Positions 1 to 7,594 of a stretch of DNA of 25,165 nucleotides are shown in pieces. Numbering within the stretch: the stretch's first letter is position 1; every line of letters begins with the position of its first letter. The translations under genes were made by a program, and so were the position numbers. The notes beneath the pieces are model-generated. The model was not told where the DNA came from. It saw only the letters and a program-made list of their open reading frames with translations, and searched no databases. The DNA lies in NCBI GenBank assembly GCA_964416905.1, contig CAYQFL010000010.1, positions 1 through 25,165 of the forward strand, in the 5' to 3' direction. Origin of the DNA: JASKKU01 sp964416905 (GTDB lineage: Archaea; Nanobdellota; Nanobdellia; Woesearchaeales; JASKKU01).

Positions 1-11
1 GAAAAAGTAAG

Positions 12-20
12 TTTTTTAAA
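12..20 (+). promoter_or_regulatory. TATA box of the MscS channel gene
   Basis: A TTTTTTAAA run is centred about 28 bases before the ATG at 45, and no Shine-Dalgarno is visible. This spacing would place the transcription start at or next to the ATG, so the mRNA is probably leaderless (inference). Confidence 0.5.
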
Positions 21-44
21 CCATGGTTTATTAAAGTATATTCT

Positions 45-1163
45 ATGGATTGGTTAGACTTATCTAAAATCAGTGGACTCTTCTCGCAAAAGTTATTTTC
101 CTCTCTGATAATTTTTGTTTTAGTTTTGATTCTAGGTTTTTTTGTTAATAAATTGCTAAAAAAGATTTTTCTTATGCTTGCTCGCAGAACAAAGAGCAAG
201 CTAGATGATATCTTTGTTCAAAAGTTCCATTCATATATCTTTTATCTTTTCCTTTTCATTGCCGTTAGAGTATTCTTTTCCAATTTGGATTTATTGTCAG
301 ATATCTTGAGTAAACTGGTTGATTCAGGAATACTTATAATTGCATTGTTCCTTGCAGCCAAGATCTCTTCATTTTTCATACAACTCTGGAGTCATTCTAT
401 TTCTAAGAAGATTGCAGGCAGTAATCACAGAATAAGTTATGTGAGTCAATCTTTTGCACCAATACTTCAACGGATAAACAGTGTCATTTTTTTTGTTATA
501 GTATTAACTTCTTTGCTTTATCTTTGGGGAGTTAATGTAACGCCCATCTTAGGTGGATTAGGTATTGCAGGTTTAGCAGTTAGCCTTGCAGCCAAGGACC
601 TTTTGAGCAACGTTATTGGAGGCATCTCTTTAGCAGCAGACATGAGTTTTAAAGTTGGAGATAGGGTTACAATACCAAAAGAAAATATTTCAGGAGTTGT
701 TTATGATATTGGATTAAGAACTACTAGAATAAAAACTTGGGACAATCAAATTATTATGATTCCGAACGGAGTCCTTGCTAATAGTGTTATCCTTAATGAT
801 AACCAACCAAATTTAAGTTCAAGAGTAGTTGTTCCTTTTTCAGTTGAATATGGCTCAGATCCTGATGAGGTCAAGAAAGTTGTCTTAAAAGCGATTAAGA
901 AAATACCAAATGTATTAGATGACCCTGAACCAAGTGTGGTGTTCACTAAAATGGGTGATTTTGCGCTGAACTTTGAAGCGAAATACTGGGTACCTGATGT
1001 CTCTTTAAGATACAGCGCTAAACTGGAAGGAGTTCAAAGAATATATGAGGCTCTTAATAAGGCAGGCATAGGCATTCCTTTCCCAACTCACACGGTTTAC
1101 TTAAATCAACAGAAAAAAGCTAACAAATCTAAGAAAACAACCAAAAAGAAGACTAAGAAATAA
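45..1163 (+). CDS. mscS: MscS-family mechanosensitive ion channel
   Basis: Small-conductance mechanosensitive channel of the cytoplasmic membrane, expected to open under membrane tension and release solutes during osmotic downshift. About four hydrophobic segments (roughly residues 16-37, 64-78, 93-115 and 146-163) precede the Gly/Ala-rich pore helix (GLGIAGLAVSLAAKDLLSN, about 170-190). The MscS beta domain follows (KVGDRVTIP, then VYDIGLRTTRI and the signature IIMIPNGVLANS), and then an alpha/beta C-terminal domain. The protein ends in a very Lys-rich tail, which may interact with lipid or nucleic acid or may simply be disordered. At 372 aa it is longer than E. coli MscS (286 aa) because of the extra N-terminal helices. 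The ATG at 45 fits a leaderless start. Its last 11 bases overlap the 3' end of the convergent GTPase gene. The family call is secure; ion preference cannot be read from sequence. Confidence 0.93.
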   Translation: MDWLDLSKISGLFSQKLFSSLIIFVLVLILGFFVNKLLKKIFLMLARRTKSKLDDIFVQKFHSYIFYLFLFIAVRVFFSNLDLLSDILSKLVDSGILIIALFLAAKISSFFIQLWSHSISKKIAGSNHRISYVSQSFAPILQRINSVIFFVIVLTSLLYLWGVNVTPILGGLGIAGLAVSLAAKDLLSNVIGGISLAADMSFKVGDRVTIPKENISGVVYDIGLRTTRIKTWDNQIIMIPNGVLANSVILNDNQPNLSSRVVVPFSVEYGSDPDEVKKVVLKAIKKIPNVLDDPEPSVVFTKMGDFALNFEAKYWVPDVSLRYSAKLEGVQRIYEALNKAGIGIPFPTHTVYLNQQKKANKSKKTTKKKTKK

Positions 1164-2157
1164 TCTCTTTTTTTCTCTTTTTGCTTAAGGAATCTATTGT
1201 TTTGAATATCTCTTTCTTTAAGGCCTCAACGTCTGTAAAGAAATCGATTTTATATTCTCTTTTAAATTCAGCAATTTTCTCTTTTTCAAGTATATCTGTT
1301 TTACTTAAGTAAACAATTAATGGTTTGTTTTTGTTTTGTTTTTTTATTTGATTATATAATTTTAATTGATCACTTAAAGGATATGGTTCCGTTAGATCAA
1401 ACACGTAAATAATTAATTCAGCAGCATGTTTTATAGCAATATCTGCTTGTTTTTCTATGTCATTCTTTTTTTCTCTATTTAATGTTCCTGGTGCGTCTAT
1501 TACTTGTATCTTAAAGAACCTAAACTTTACGTTTCCAGTAAGCAGTTGTTTTGTTGTAAAAGCATAGTTATTTACTTCAACTTCGCTGCCAGTTAATTTT
1601 TTTAGAAGCGTTGATTTTCCTACGTTAGGAAAACCTGTAATAACTACTTTAAACCTATCATCCTTTATGTCAGGGAACTCTTTTATTTTCTTTCTAGCCT
1701 CTTCCAGGTATTTTAAGTTTTTATCAATTCTGTTAATGAAAGAAACCACTCTACCGTAAACAGCTTTTCTTTTATTTCTTAGTTGAATTACAGTTTGCAT
1801 GCCTCTCATTTCCTTTATCCCTGACATGCAAACGTCTTCTATTTTTTCTTTAGCCCACTTGATTGCCGCTAACGATTTCTTATACATCCTAATATCAACA
1901 TAACATTTAAAAAGCTCTTTATAAAAATCGGACAGTTTGTCATAGAAAGGAAATCGTTCAAGAATTCTATCGAAATCTTTTGCAATGCTATCTTTAATTT
2001 GTATAAATCTTTCTTTGTTCAGTATATATTCTTTTTTAAGTTTATCATCTAGCTTAAGTGTTTTCTTAATCAAGTCATATCTCTTTTTGGCTCTTCTAAA
2101 AGCCTGATCAATATAAAATTCTGAATCTTCAATTTTAGGAATAGTTTCAAAGTTCAT
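1153..2157 (-). CDS. NOG1-like ribosome-assembly GTPase (Obg/NOG1 class)
   Basis: GTPase related to the nucleolar GTP-binding protein NOG1, which acts in large ribosomal subunit maturation. The N-terminal ~165 residues are helical and charged, including the MRGMQTVIQLRNKRKA stretch typical of archaeal NOG1. The G domain follows: G1 GFPNVGKST (175-183), a TTKQ switch I (201-204), G3 DAPGT (221-225) and G4 SKTD (285-288). G4 departs from the usual NKxD/TKxD in its first residue. At 334 aa it is the compact archaeal form, without the long eukaryotic C-terminal extension. The ATG at 2157 has a TATA-like box 29 bases upstream, which fits a leaderless start. The gene converges on the MscS gene with an 11-base overlap and lies just downstream of tRNA-Arg on the same strand. 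The family call is strong; the exact assembly step is inferred. Confidence 0.88.
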   Translation of the reverse strand: MNFETIPKIEDSEFYIDQAFRRAKKRYDLIKKTLKLDDKLKKEYILNKERFIQIKDSIAKDFDRILERFPFYDKLSDFYKELFKCYVDIRMYKKSLAAIKWAKEKIEDVCMSGIKEMRGMQTVIQLRNKRKAVYGRVVSFINRIDKNLKYLEEARKKIKEFPDIKDDRFKVVITGFPNVGKSTLLKKLTGSEVEVNNYAFTTKQLLTGNVKFRFFKIQVIDAPGTLNREKKNDIEKQADIAIKHAAELIIYVFDLTEPYPLSDQLKLYNQIKKQNKNKPLIVYLSKTDILEKEKIAEFKREYKIDFFTDVEALKKEIFKTIDSLSKKRKKEIIS

Positions 2158-2180
2158 AATTTTGTAGAAATCTTTACTAG

Positions 2181-2190
2181 CTTTTAAAAT
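2181..2190 (-). promoter_or_regulatory. TATA box of the NOG1-like gene
   Basis: Read on the minus strand this is ATTTTAAAAG, centred about 29 bases before the ATG at 2157. It lies between the gene and tRNA-Arg, so the GTPase can be transcribed independently of the tRNA. Confidence 0.5.
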
Positions 2191-2204
2191 CTTGTGTTAT
2201 AGAG

Positions 2205-2278
2205 CGACCCCGCAGGGATTCGAACCCTGGTCAGTCGGTCCGAAGCCGACCGCACTATCCTGGCTATGCTACGGGGCC
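2205..2278 (-). tRNA. tRNA-Arg, anticodon TCG
   Basis: A complete 74-base cloverleaf on the minus strand. The 7-bp acceptor stem is GGCCCCG/CGGGGTC with one G-T pair and discriminator G. The D arm has a GCAT/GTGC stem and 10-base loop. The anticodon arm is GTCGG, loop CTTCGGA, CCGAC, giving anticodon TCG, which reads CGN arginine codons. The variable loop has four bases, and the T arm is CAGGG TTCGAAT CCCTG. There is no intron and CCA is not encoded. Confidence 0.96.
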
Positions 2279-2304
2279 TTTAAAACCAAAGAGACGTATA
2301 ACCG

Positions 2305-2312
2305 TATTTAAA
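2305..2312 (-). promoter_or_regulatory. TATA box of tRNA-Arg
   Basis: TTTAAATA on the minus strand, centred about 30 bases upstream of the tRNA 5' end. This is the usual archaeal TATA spacing. Confidence 0.55.
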
Positions 2313-2591
2313 GTTTGCTAAATTAAAATTCATATAATTTGATAGAAAAGTATTCTAATTTTAAGTCAAAAACGCTCTAGATAAATTATGCGAAAAAATT
2401 TTAAATGGAGCAAGGAGTGTGGTAATCTGTAATTCACCGAGATTAAGATAGTTTAAAGATATTTTTGAAAAAAAGAAATTTTTAACAGATATCCTGTTAT
2501 TCTGTTGGAGATGCAGCTACAACTGCAAATGTAAAAGTAGAGGATTGCGTAAAAAATATCTGTATGATTGATTCTGATGGAAATATTAAAT
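2313..2591. other. Intergenic region without a confident gene
   Basis: No ORF with a convincing start lies here. Three things are visible. A TATA-like AATTTTAAATGG run lies at about 2395-2407. A 6-bp inverted repeat (TAATCT at 2423-2428, AGATTA at 2440-2445, 11-base loop) lies where a transcript from that box would begin. Finally, an open plus-strand frame without an early Met runs from 2486 to the stop at 2612-2614. Its codons look coding (GTT GGA GAT GCA GCT ACA ACT GCA), and it could be the end of a decayed gene. The flavodoxin promoter overlaps the end of that frame. Confidence 0.4.
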
Positions 2592-2599
2592 TTTATATA
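2592..2599 (+). promoter_or_regulatory. TATA box of the flavodoxin gene
   Basis: TTTATATA, centred 27-28 bases before the ATG at 2623 but only 15 before the ATG at 2611. This spacing decides the start: with transcription beginning about 26 bases from the box, the ATG at 2611 would not be in the mRNA. Confidence 0.6.
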
Positions 2600-2622
2600 C
2601 TTCTTTTCGTATGAAGGACAAC

Positions 2623-3111
2623 ATGACTCAAGAAAATAAGAATATTCCCAAAACAAGAAGAATTCTAGTGGCCTTTTATTCAAGGGACGGTCATACAAAG
2701 AGAATCGCAGAAATTCTTGCAGAAAGCTTGAATGCAGATATTGATGAAATAAAAGACAAAAAATCAAGGAAAGGTTTAATCGGATTTTTTAAAGCTGGTT
2801 GTGATGCAACATTGGGTAAGACAACAGAGATTGCTTTTTCAAAAAACCCCGCAAATTACGATATTGTTGTTGTAGGCAGTCCAGTGTGGAATGGTAGAGT
2901 TACACCTGCAGTAAGAACATATCTTTTAAAAAACAAAGATAGAATAAAGAAAATTGCATTTTATGTTACCTGTGTTGGCAGACAAGGTAAAGCTCTATTA
3001 CAGATGCATGAAATTTATATTAGTGATCCCCTAACTGAAAAGGTAATATTAAGAAGTAGTGAAATTAAAGGGGTTAAGCAATTCATAGAAAGCTTAAAAT
3101 CAGTAGTTTAA
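2623..3111 (+). CDS. Flavodoxin-family protein
   Basis: Single-domain flavodoxin-fold protein expected to bind FMN and carry electrons or act as a small quinone/flavin reductase in the cytoplasm. Strand beta-1 and the FMN phosphate loop read ILVAFYSRDGHTKRIAEIL, matching the flavodoxin pattern in which Ser/Thr/Gly contact the phosphate. A second strand and loop, DIVVVGSPVWNGRVTPAVRTYL, forms the isoalloxazine side. IAFYVTCVGRQGKALLQM forms a later strand and loop. An earlier in-frame ATG exists at 2611, but the TATA box position makes 2623 the likely leaderless start (162 aa). The gene converges on alaS with a 4-base overlap. The redox partner cannot be inferred from the neighbours. Confidence 0.85.
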   Translation: MTQENKNIPKTRRILVAFYSRDGHTKRIAEILAESLNADIDEIKDKKSRKGLIGFFKAGCDATLGKTTEIAFSKNPANYDIVVVGSPVWNGRVTPAVRTYLLKNKDRIKKIAFYVTCVGRQGKALLQMHEIYISDPLTEKVILRSSEIKGVKQFIESLKSVV

Positions 3112-5615
3112 GGAATCCTTTTCTTAATATCATCCATAAATCTCTTAACTGTTTTTATCACATGTTCTGGTTGCGTTTTTAGTATTTTCGCTGTTTCTTT
3201 TAGTATATCTCCATTGAACTTCTCTTGGCTCGTTAATTCAAGCTTGTCAATAGGTTTCTTTTTCTTAACAACCTTTTTCCAAATCTCAAACAATTCCTTA
3301 GCTCTTCCAGGAATTAACTCCTTTTCGCAGTTTAAAATCTTGCTAAGCTCGTCAAGCATAGCTTCTTGTTTTTCAACAAATTCTATAGCTCTCTTTCCTG
3401 CGACAAACTCTAATCGAACAATTCCATCCTGAATTTTGCTCGTCTTGATTATCTTTATCATTTCTGCTTGACTTGTATTATTCAGATGAGTGCCGCCGCA
3501 GGCTTCGACATCAAAGCCAGGAATCTCAACAATCCTTAATTTTTTACCTGGAACAGCACCACCCTGATAGATTATCATACCATACTTGGTCTCAGCTAGC
3601 ATTCTGTCCATAAAGAATTTGTTAACAGGCAGATCTTTCTTAATAATTTCATTTGCTAATTCTTCAATTTTTTGTACTTCCTCTTGACTTAAAGAATCGT
3701 AATGAGTAATGTCAAGCCTTGCTTTTTCCACTGTTTTTGCAGCTCCCGCCTGCCAGACATGTTTGCCCAAGATTTTCTTTGCTGCACCGTTTAAAATATG
3801 CGTTGCTGTATGCATCTGGCTAAGAATAACTCTTCTTTCTTTATCAATACTGCCATGAACAATATCTCCTTTTTTGAACTTAGGCTTTTCTTCTAATTCG
3901 TGTACTATTAGGTTGCCTTGTTTGAAGACGTCAACAACTTTAATTCCGTTTAATGTACCAACATCGTTCAACTGACCACCGGATGTTGGATAAAATGCTG
4001 TGCTTTCCAGAACAACATAATTCTTGTTAACTGCAAGAACTACTGAATCAAACTCTGTTAGTCCAAAATCATCAAAGTATAGTTTTTCAGTTTCAGGCAA
4101 CTCAGGGAATTCAATTATTTCTCTTCTTGTTGTCTGCGTTTTTTGTTCTTTGTTTTCATGTAACTCAGAAACTTTTGAATAGAAGTTATCGCTAACAAAA
4201 ACCTGAATATTAAGCTTCTCAGCCTCTTTTTTTACATCATCGGGAGTAATTCCATATGTATCGTAAAGTTTAATCAATTCTTGTTCATTAACAGAGGTTT
4301 TACCTTTCAGGAACCTCATTAGTATTGACTTTGATTTCTGTTTGTTATCATAGTACTTTCTTTTCTCAACTTCGATTATCTTCAGGTTATCTTTGTAATT
4401 CTCCAAAAACTCAGGGTAAATATCTTTCAAATCTTCAGAATGTAGCCTAAACACAGTTTCCCAATCTAAATCTATTTTTAATTCCTCTGCAAAATTCATA
4501 ACTTTCCTGAACAAAACTCTTAAGTTGTAACCGCCGCCAACATTGCTTGGAAGAGCACCATCAGTTAACGCATAAAGCAAAGTTCTTGTATGATCTGCTA
4601 TAGCATAAACTTTCTGCACTGGCAAAACCTGTTTCTTAAGCTCCTCAACGCTAACATTTATTTGCTTAGCAATAATATTCCATGTTTCGTTAGAGTTTTC
4701 AATTTCATCTAAATCTAAAAGCCCTGATAAAGGTACGAACTTTTTAAGTATCTCTTGATTTCGTTTTATCCCTGAAATCTTGAACAAGTATTCAATCACA
4801 GAAGGCATAACTACTTCGTAACTTGTAGGCTTTCCTGACAAGTACCAAGAAACTCTCTCCTGACCCATCCCCATATCTAAAACTTTTATGTCCAGTTCTT
4901 TAAGTTCTGTTCCTCTTCTTTCAAAGAACATGTAAACCTGATTGCCTATTTCTAAACCTTTTGAGAAGAATTCCAGGCAAGCGCCAACATTACCGCCTCC
5001 AGCCCACGCATCTTCGTGTATCACTAAATCCTCTTTTTTAATCTTCATTTCTTCCGTGAACCAGCTCAAGTAATCCAGGAAGTATTTCCTCTGATTATAT
5101 TCCTGTTTTGGAATAAAAGCGTGCTGTCCAATCATGGTAAAACCAGTGTAATGCCTTCCAGTTAAACCAACGGAATCGATATCATTAAACCTCAAACAAA
5201 TCTGAGGGACAGTTAACATTCTATGAATAGGCTCAACCTCGCCTGAAACAACATATGGTTGAAAATCTGTTATTGATGCAATTGTAAACTCAACAGAAGG
5301 GTTCCATCTTGCAACCACAGGATATCTTTTTATAGGTTCATACCCTTTGGTTTTTAACAGAGCACTAAATCTCAGCCAAACCTCGGGAAAACTCATCTGA
5401 GGACCGTTCTCTTGGCCAATAAAACCGTAAGAACCTGTACATTCTGGGTCCCCGCAAACATCTCTATCATTTATGCTCCAGAAGAATTTGCCGCAGTTCT
5501 TACATTGATGTCTGCTAAAACCTTGCTCTTTTAACGCATCAACCGGAAAGTACTTTTCATAATTTTTGGAAGCTTCTTTTCTAAAGATTTTTTTGAATTC
5601 TTTGTCGGATACCAT
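3108..5615 (-). CDS. alaS: Alanyl-tRNA synthetase, archaeal type
   Basis: Class II synthetase that charges tRNA-Ala and edits misacylated Ser/Gly. The N-terminus carries the archaeal Cys cluster (CKNC at 38-41, then CGDPEC). The aminoacylation core follows, with RWNPSVEFTIASITDFQP, RFNDIDSVGLTGRHYTGFTM and EDAWAGGGNVGACLEFF. The editing domain has the zinc/active-site motifs HTATH (602-606) and CGGTH (706-710). The C-terminal C-Ala region is short, making the protein about 835 aa against roughly 900 in many archaea. A TTG at 5627 extends the frame by four codons, but the ATG at 5615 lies one base after the gyrB stop and gives the usual N-terminus, so it is preferred. Tight spacing implies co-transcription with gyrB. 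Confidence 0.96.
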   Translation of the reverse strand: MVSDKEFKKIFRKEASKNYEKYFPVDALKEQGFSRHQCKNCGKFFWSINDRDVCGDPECTGSYGFIGQENGPQMSFPEVWLRFSALLKTKGYEPIKRYPVVARWNPSVEFTIASITDFQPYVVSGEVEPIHRMLTVPQICLRFNDIDSVGLTGRHYTGFTMIGQHAFIPKQEYNQRKYFLDYLSWFTEEMKIKKEDLVIHEDAWAGGGNVGACLEFFSKGLEIGNQVYMFFERRGTELKELDIKVLDMGMGQERVSWYLSGKPTSYEVVMPSVIEYLFKISGIKRNQEILKKFVPLSGLLDLDEIENSNETWNIIAKQINVSVEELKKQVLPVQKVYAIADHTRTLLYALTDGALPSNVGGGYNLRVLFRKVMNFAEELKIDLDWETVFRLHSEDLKDIYPEFLENYKDNLKIIEVEKRKYYDNKQKSKSILMRFLKGKTSVNEQELIKLYDTYGITPDDVKKEAEKLNIQVFVSDNFYSKVSELHENKEQKTQTTRREIIEFPELPETEKLYFDDFGLTEFDSVVLAVNKNYVVLESTAFYPTSGGQLNDVGTLNGIKVVDVFKQGNLIVHELEEKPKFKKGDIVHGSIDKERRVILSQMHTATHILNGAAKKILGKHVWQAGAAKTVEKARLDITHYDSLSQEEVQKIEELANEIIKKDLPVNKFFMDRMLAETKYGMIIYQGGAVPGKKLRIVEIPGFDVEACGGTHLNNTSQAEMIKIIKTSKIQDGIVRLEFVAGKRAIEFVEKQEAMLDELSKILNCEKELIPGRAKELFEIWKKVVKKKKPIDKLELTSQEKFNGDILKETAKILKTQPEHVIKTVKRFMDDIKKRIP

Positions 5616-5616
5616 T

Positions 5617-7530
5617 TTAAATATCAAGATTCTTTACTTCGAGGGCATTATTTACTATAAAATCTCTCCTTAAAGACACATTCTCACCCATTAACACACT
5701 AAACAATCTGTCAGCCTCAATAGCATCCTCAATAGTAACTCTCTTTAGAATCCTTGTTTCCGGATTCATTGTTGTTTCCCACAACTGTTCAGGATTCATT
5801 TCACCCAAACCTTTATACCTTTGAATATCTAATTTAGCTCCCTCATTTTCCTTAACAACTTTGTTTAATTCTTCATCTGAATAAACGTATTGGATACTCT
5901 TGCCCTTTTTAACCCTGTATAACGGAGGTTGTGCTATGTAAATATGTCCTTCCTCAATTAATTTTGGCATAGTCCTGTAAAAGAATGTTAAAAGCAATGT
6001 TCTGATGTGTGCGCCATCAACATCAGCATCAGTCATTATAATAATTTTGTCATACCTTAGCTTTGATATGTCAAAGTCATCATTAATGTTTGTTCCAATC
6101 GCTGAGATTAATGCAGAGATTTCATTATTTGCTAAGATTTTCTCGATGTTTGATTTTTCAATATTTAGGATCTTTCCTCTTAACGGTAAAACTGCTTGAA
6201 TTTCTTTAGATCTTCCTTGCTTAGCTGAACCGCCTGCAGAATCTCCTTCCACAATAAACAACTCGGTTTTGCTCGGATCCGTAGACGAACAATCCGCAAG
6301 TTTGCCTGGCAATGAAAAAGAATCTAAGGCACTTTTTCTTCTGGCAAGTTCTCTTGCTTTTCTTGCTGCTTCCCTGGCTTTATAACTTAACAAGATTTTA
6401 GAGGCAATTGCTTTAGCATCCTCAGGGTTCTCTAACAAGAAAGTATAAAAGGCTTCAAACAACACTTCATTAACAATTCTGCTTATTTCGCTATTACCTA
6501 GTTTAGTTTTAGTCTGGCCTTCAAACTGAGGTTCAGGAACTTTCAAAGAAATTAAGGCAACAAGACCTTCTTTACAATCATCAAAACTAACTTTTAGATC
6601 TTTTTGCTTCATCCCCTCGTTTAAGTACTTATTAATCGCTTTGGTTAAAGCAAGCTTGAATCCTTTTTCATGGGTGCCTCCTTCAGTGGTCCTAATATTG
6701 TTGACAAAAGAATATATCGATGAACTATATGCTCTGGTATATTGTATTGCTACTTCTACAATAACATCTTCAACTTCTTTTTTGACATAAAAAGCCTTAT
6801 GCAGAGGCTGTTTGCCATTTGTTAAAGAATCAACGAACGATAAAAGTCCACCCTCATACTTGAATATCTCTTCTTTGTCTGTTCTCTCATCTAGCAGAAC
6901 AATTTTTACATTTGGATTTAAGAAAGCAAGCTCCTTTAACCTCGCGCTTATAATATGATAATCAAAAACTGTGGTTTCAAAGATTTCACTATCAGGTTTG
7001 AACTTAACTTTAGTACCAGTTTCATTCGTTGGTTGACCTTTTACAACAGGCGTTATTGGTTTACCTTTAGAATATTTCTGAGTCCAGACAAAGCCATCTC
7101 TCTTTATTTCAACTTCGAGCTCTTCAGATAACGCGTTAACAACTGATAAGCCAACGCCATGCAAACCGCCGCTTATCTTGTAAGATTTTTTGTTGAACTT
7201 ACCTCCGGCATGTAATACCGTCAATACAAGTTCAACAGCTCTTTTGTTGTATTTTGGATGAACATCCACAGGAATACCCCTGCCGTTATCGCTTACACTG
7301 ACACTATTATCTTTATGAATGATAACTTTTATGAGGTCTCCATAACCTGACTGGATTTCATCAATAGAATTATCAACTATTTCAAAGACAAGGTGATGTA
7401 ATCCTTGCACGCTTGTTGACCCAATATACATTCCAGGTCTTTTTCTTACAGCTGCAAGTCCTTCTAAGACAGTAATTTCTTTAGCAGAATACTCGTTTGT
7501 TGCTTGATTATTTTTATTGGCTTCTTCCAT
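5617..7530 (-). CDS. gyrB: DNA gyrase subunit B (type IIA topoisomerase ATPase subunit)
   Basis: ATPase subunit that drives strand passage and, with GyrA, introduces negative supercoils. The GHKL ATPase has FEIVDNSID, DNGRGIP and GGLHGVGLSVVNALS. The transducer domain includes QTKTKLGN. The TOPRIM domain has EGDSAGGSAKQGR (glutamate about 428) and the metal site DADVDGAHIRTLLL (about 501-511). The tail has QRYKGLGEMNPEQLWETTM. At 637 aa it lacks the large insert of the E. coli protein. A TTG three codons upstream (7539) is possible, but the ATG at 7530 is preferred. It is followed after one base by alaS. Family knowledge: archaeal gyrases were acquired from bacteria. GyrA is not in this window, and ParE-type topoisomerase IV cannot be fully excluded without its partner. 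Confidence 0.95.
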   Translation of the reverse strand: MEEANKNNQATNEYSAKEITVLEGLAAVRKRPGMYIGSTSVQGLHHLVFEIVDNSIDEIQSGYGDLIKVIIHKDNSVSVSDNGRGIPVDVHPKYNKRAVELVLTVLHAGGKFNKKSYKISGGLHGVGLSVVNALSEELEVEIKRDGFVWTQKYSKGKPITPVVKGQPTNETGTKVKFKPDSEIFETTVFDYHIISARLKELAFLNPNVKIVLLDERTDKEEIFKYEGGLLSFVDSLTNGKQPLHKAFYVKKEVEDVIVEVAIQYTRAYSSSIYSFVNNIRTTEGGTHEKGFKLALTKAINKYLNEGMKQKDLKVSFDDCKEGLVALISLKVPEPQFEGQTKTKLGNSEISRIVNEVLFEAFYTFLLENPEDAKAIASKILLSYKAREAARKARELARRKSALDSFSLPGKLADCSSTDPSKTELFIVEGDSAGGSAKQGRSKEIQAVLPLRGKILNIEKSNIEKILANNEISALISAIGTNINDDFDISKLRYDKIIIMTDADVDGAHIRTLLLTFFYRTMPKLIEEGHIYIAQPPLYRVKKGKSIQYVYSDEELNKVVKENEGAKLDIQRYKGLGEMNPEQLWETTMNPETRILKRVTIEDAIEADRLFSVLMGENVSLRRDFIVNNALEVKNLDI

Positions 7531-7556
7531 CTTCTTCAAATACTTAGAACTGCGAT

Positions 7557-7566
7557 TAATTTAAAA
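7557..7566 (-). promoter_or_regulatory. TATA box of the gyrB-alaS operon
   Basis: TTTTAAATTA on the minus strand, centred about 32 bases before the gyrB ATG. This predicts a leader of only a few bases. Confidence 0.4.
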
Positions 7567-7594
7567 ATATTTTGAATATGTTACAATCGTGTGC

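Noticed and set aside
746..946. Minus-strand ORF of 66 codons inside the MscS gene
   Set aside because: It lies fully within a well-matched MscS coding region and shows no recognisable protein.
2423..2445. Six-base-pair hairpin as a terminator or RNA gene by itself
   Set aside because: The stem is AT-rich with an 11-base loop and no T run follows; too weak to call alone.
2453..2767. Minus-strand ORF of 104 codons over the intergenic region and flavodoxin start
   Set aside because: It is rich in Phe, Tyr, Cys and Ser as expected of antisense AT-rich DNA, overlaps the flavodoxin gene, and has no promoter or homology seen.
5615..5627. TTG start for alaS four codons upstream
   Set aside because: It would overlap gyrB; the ATG at 5615, one base after the gyrB stop, gives the normal N-terminus.
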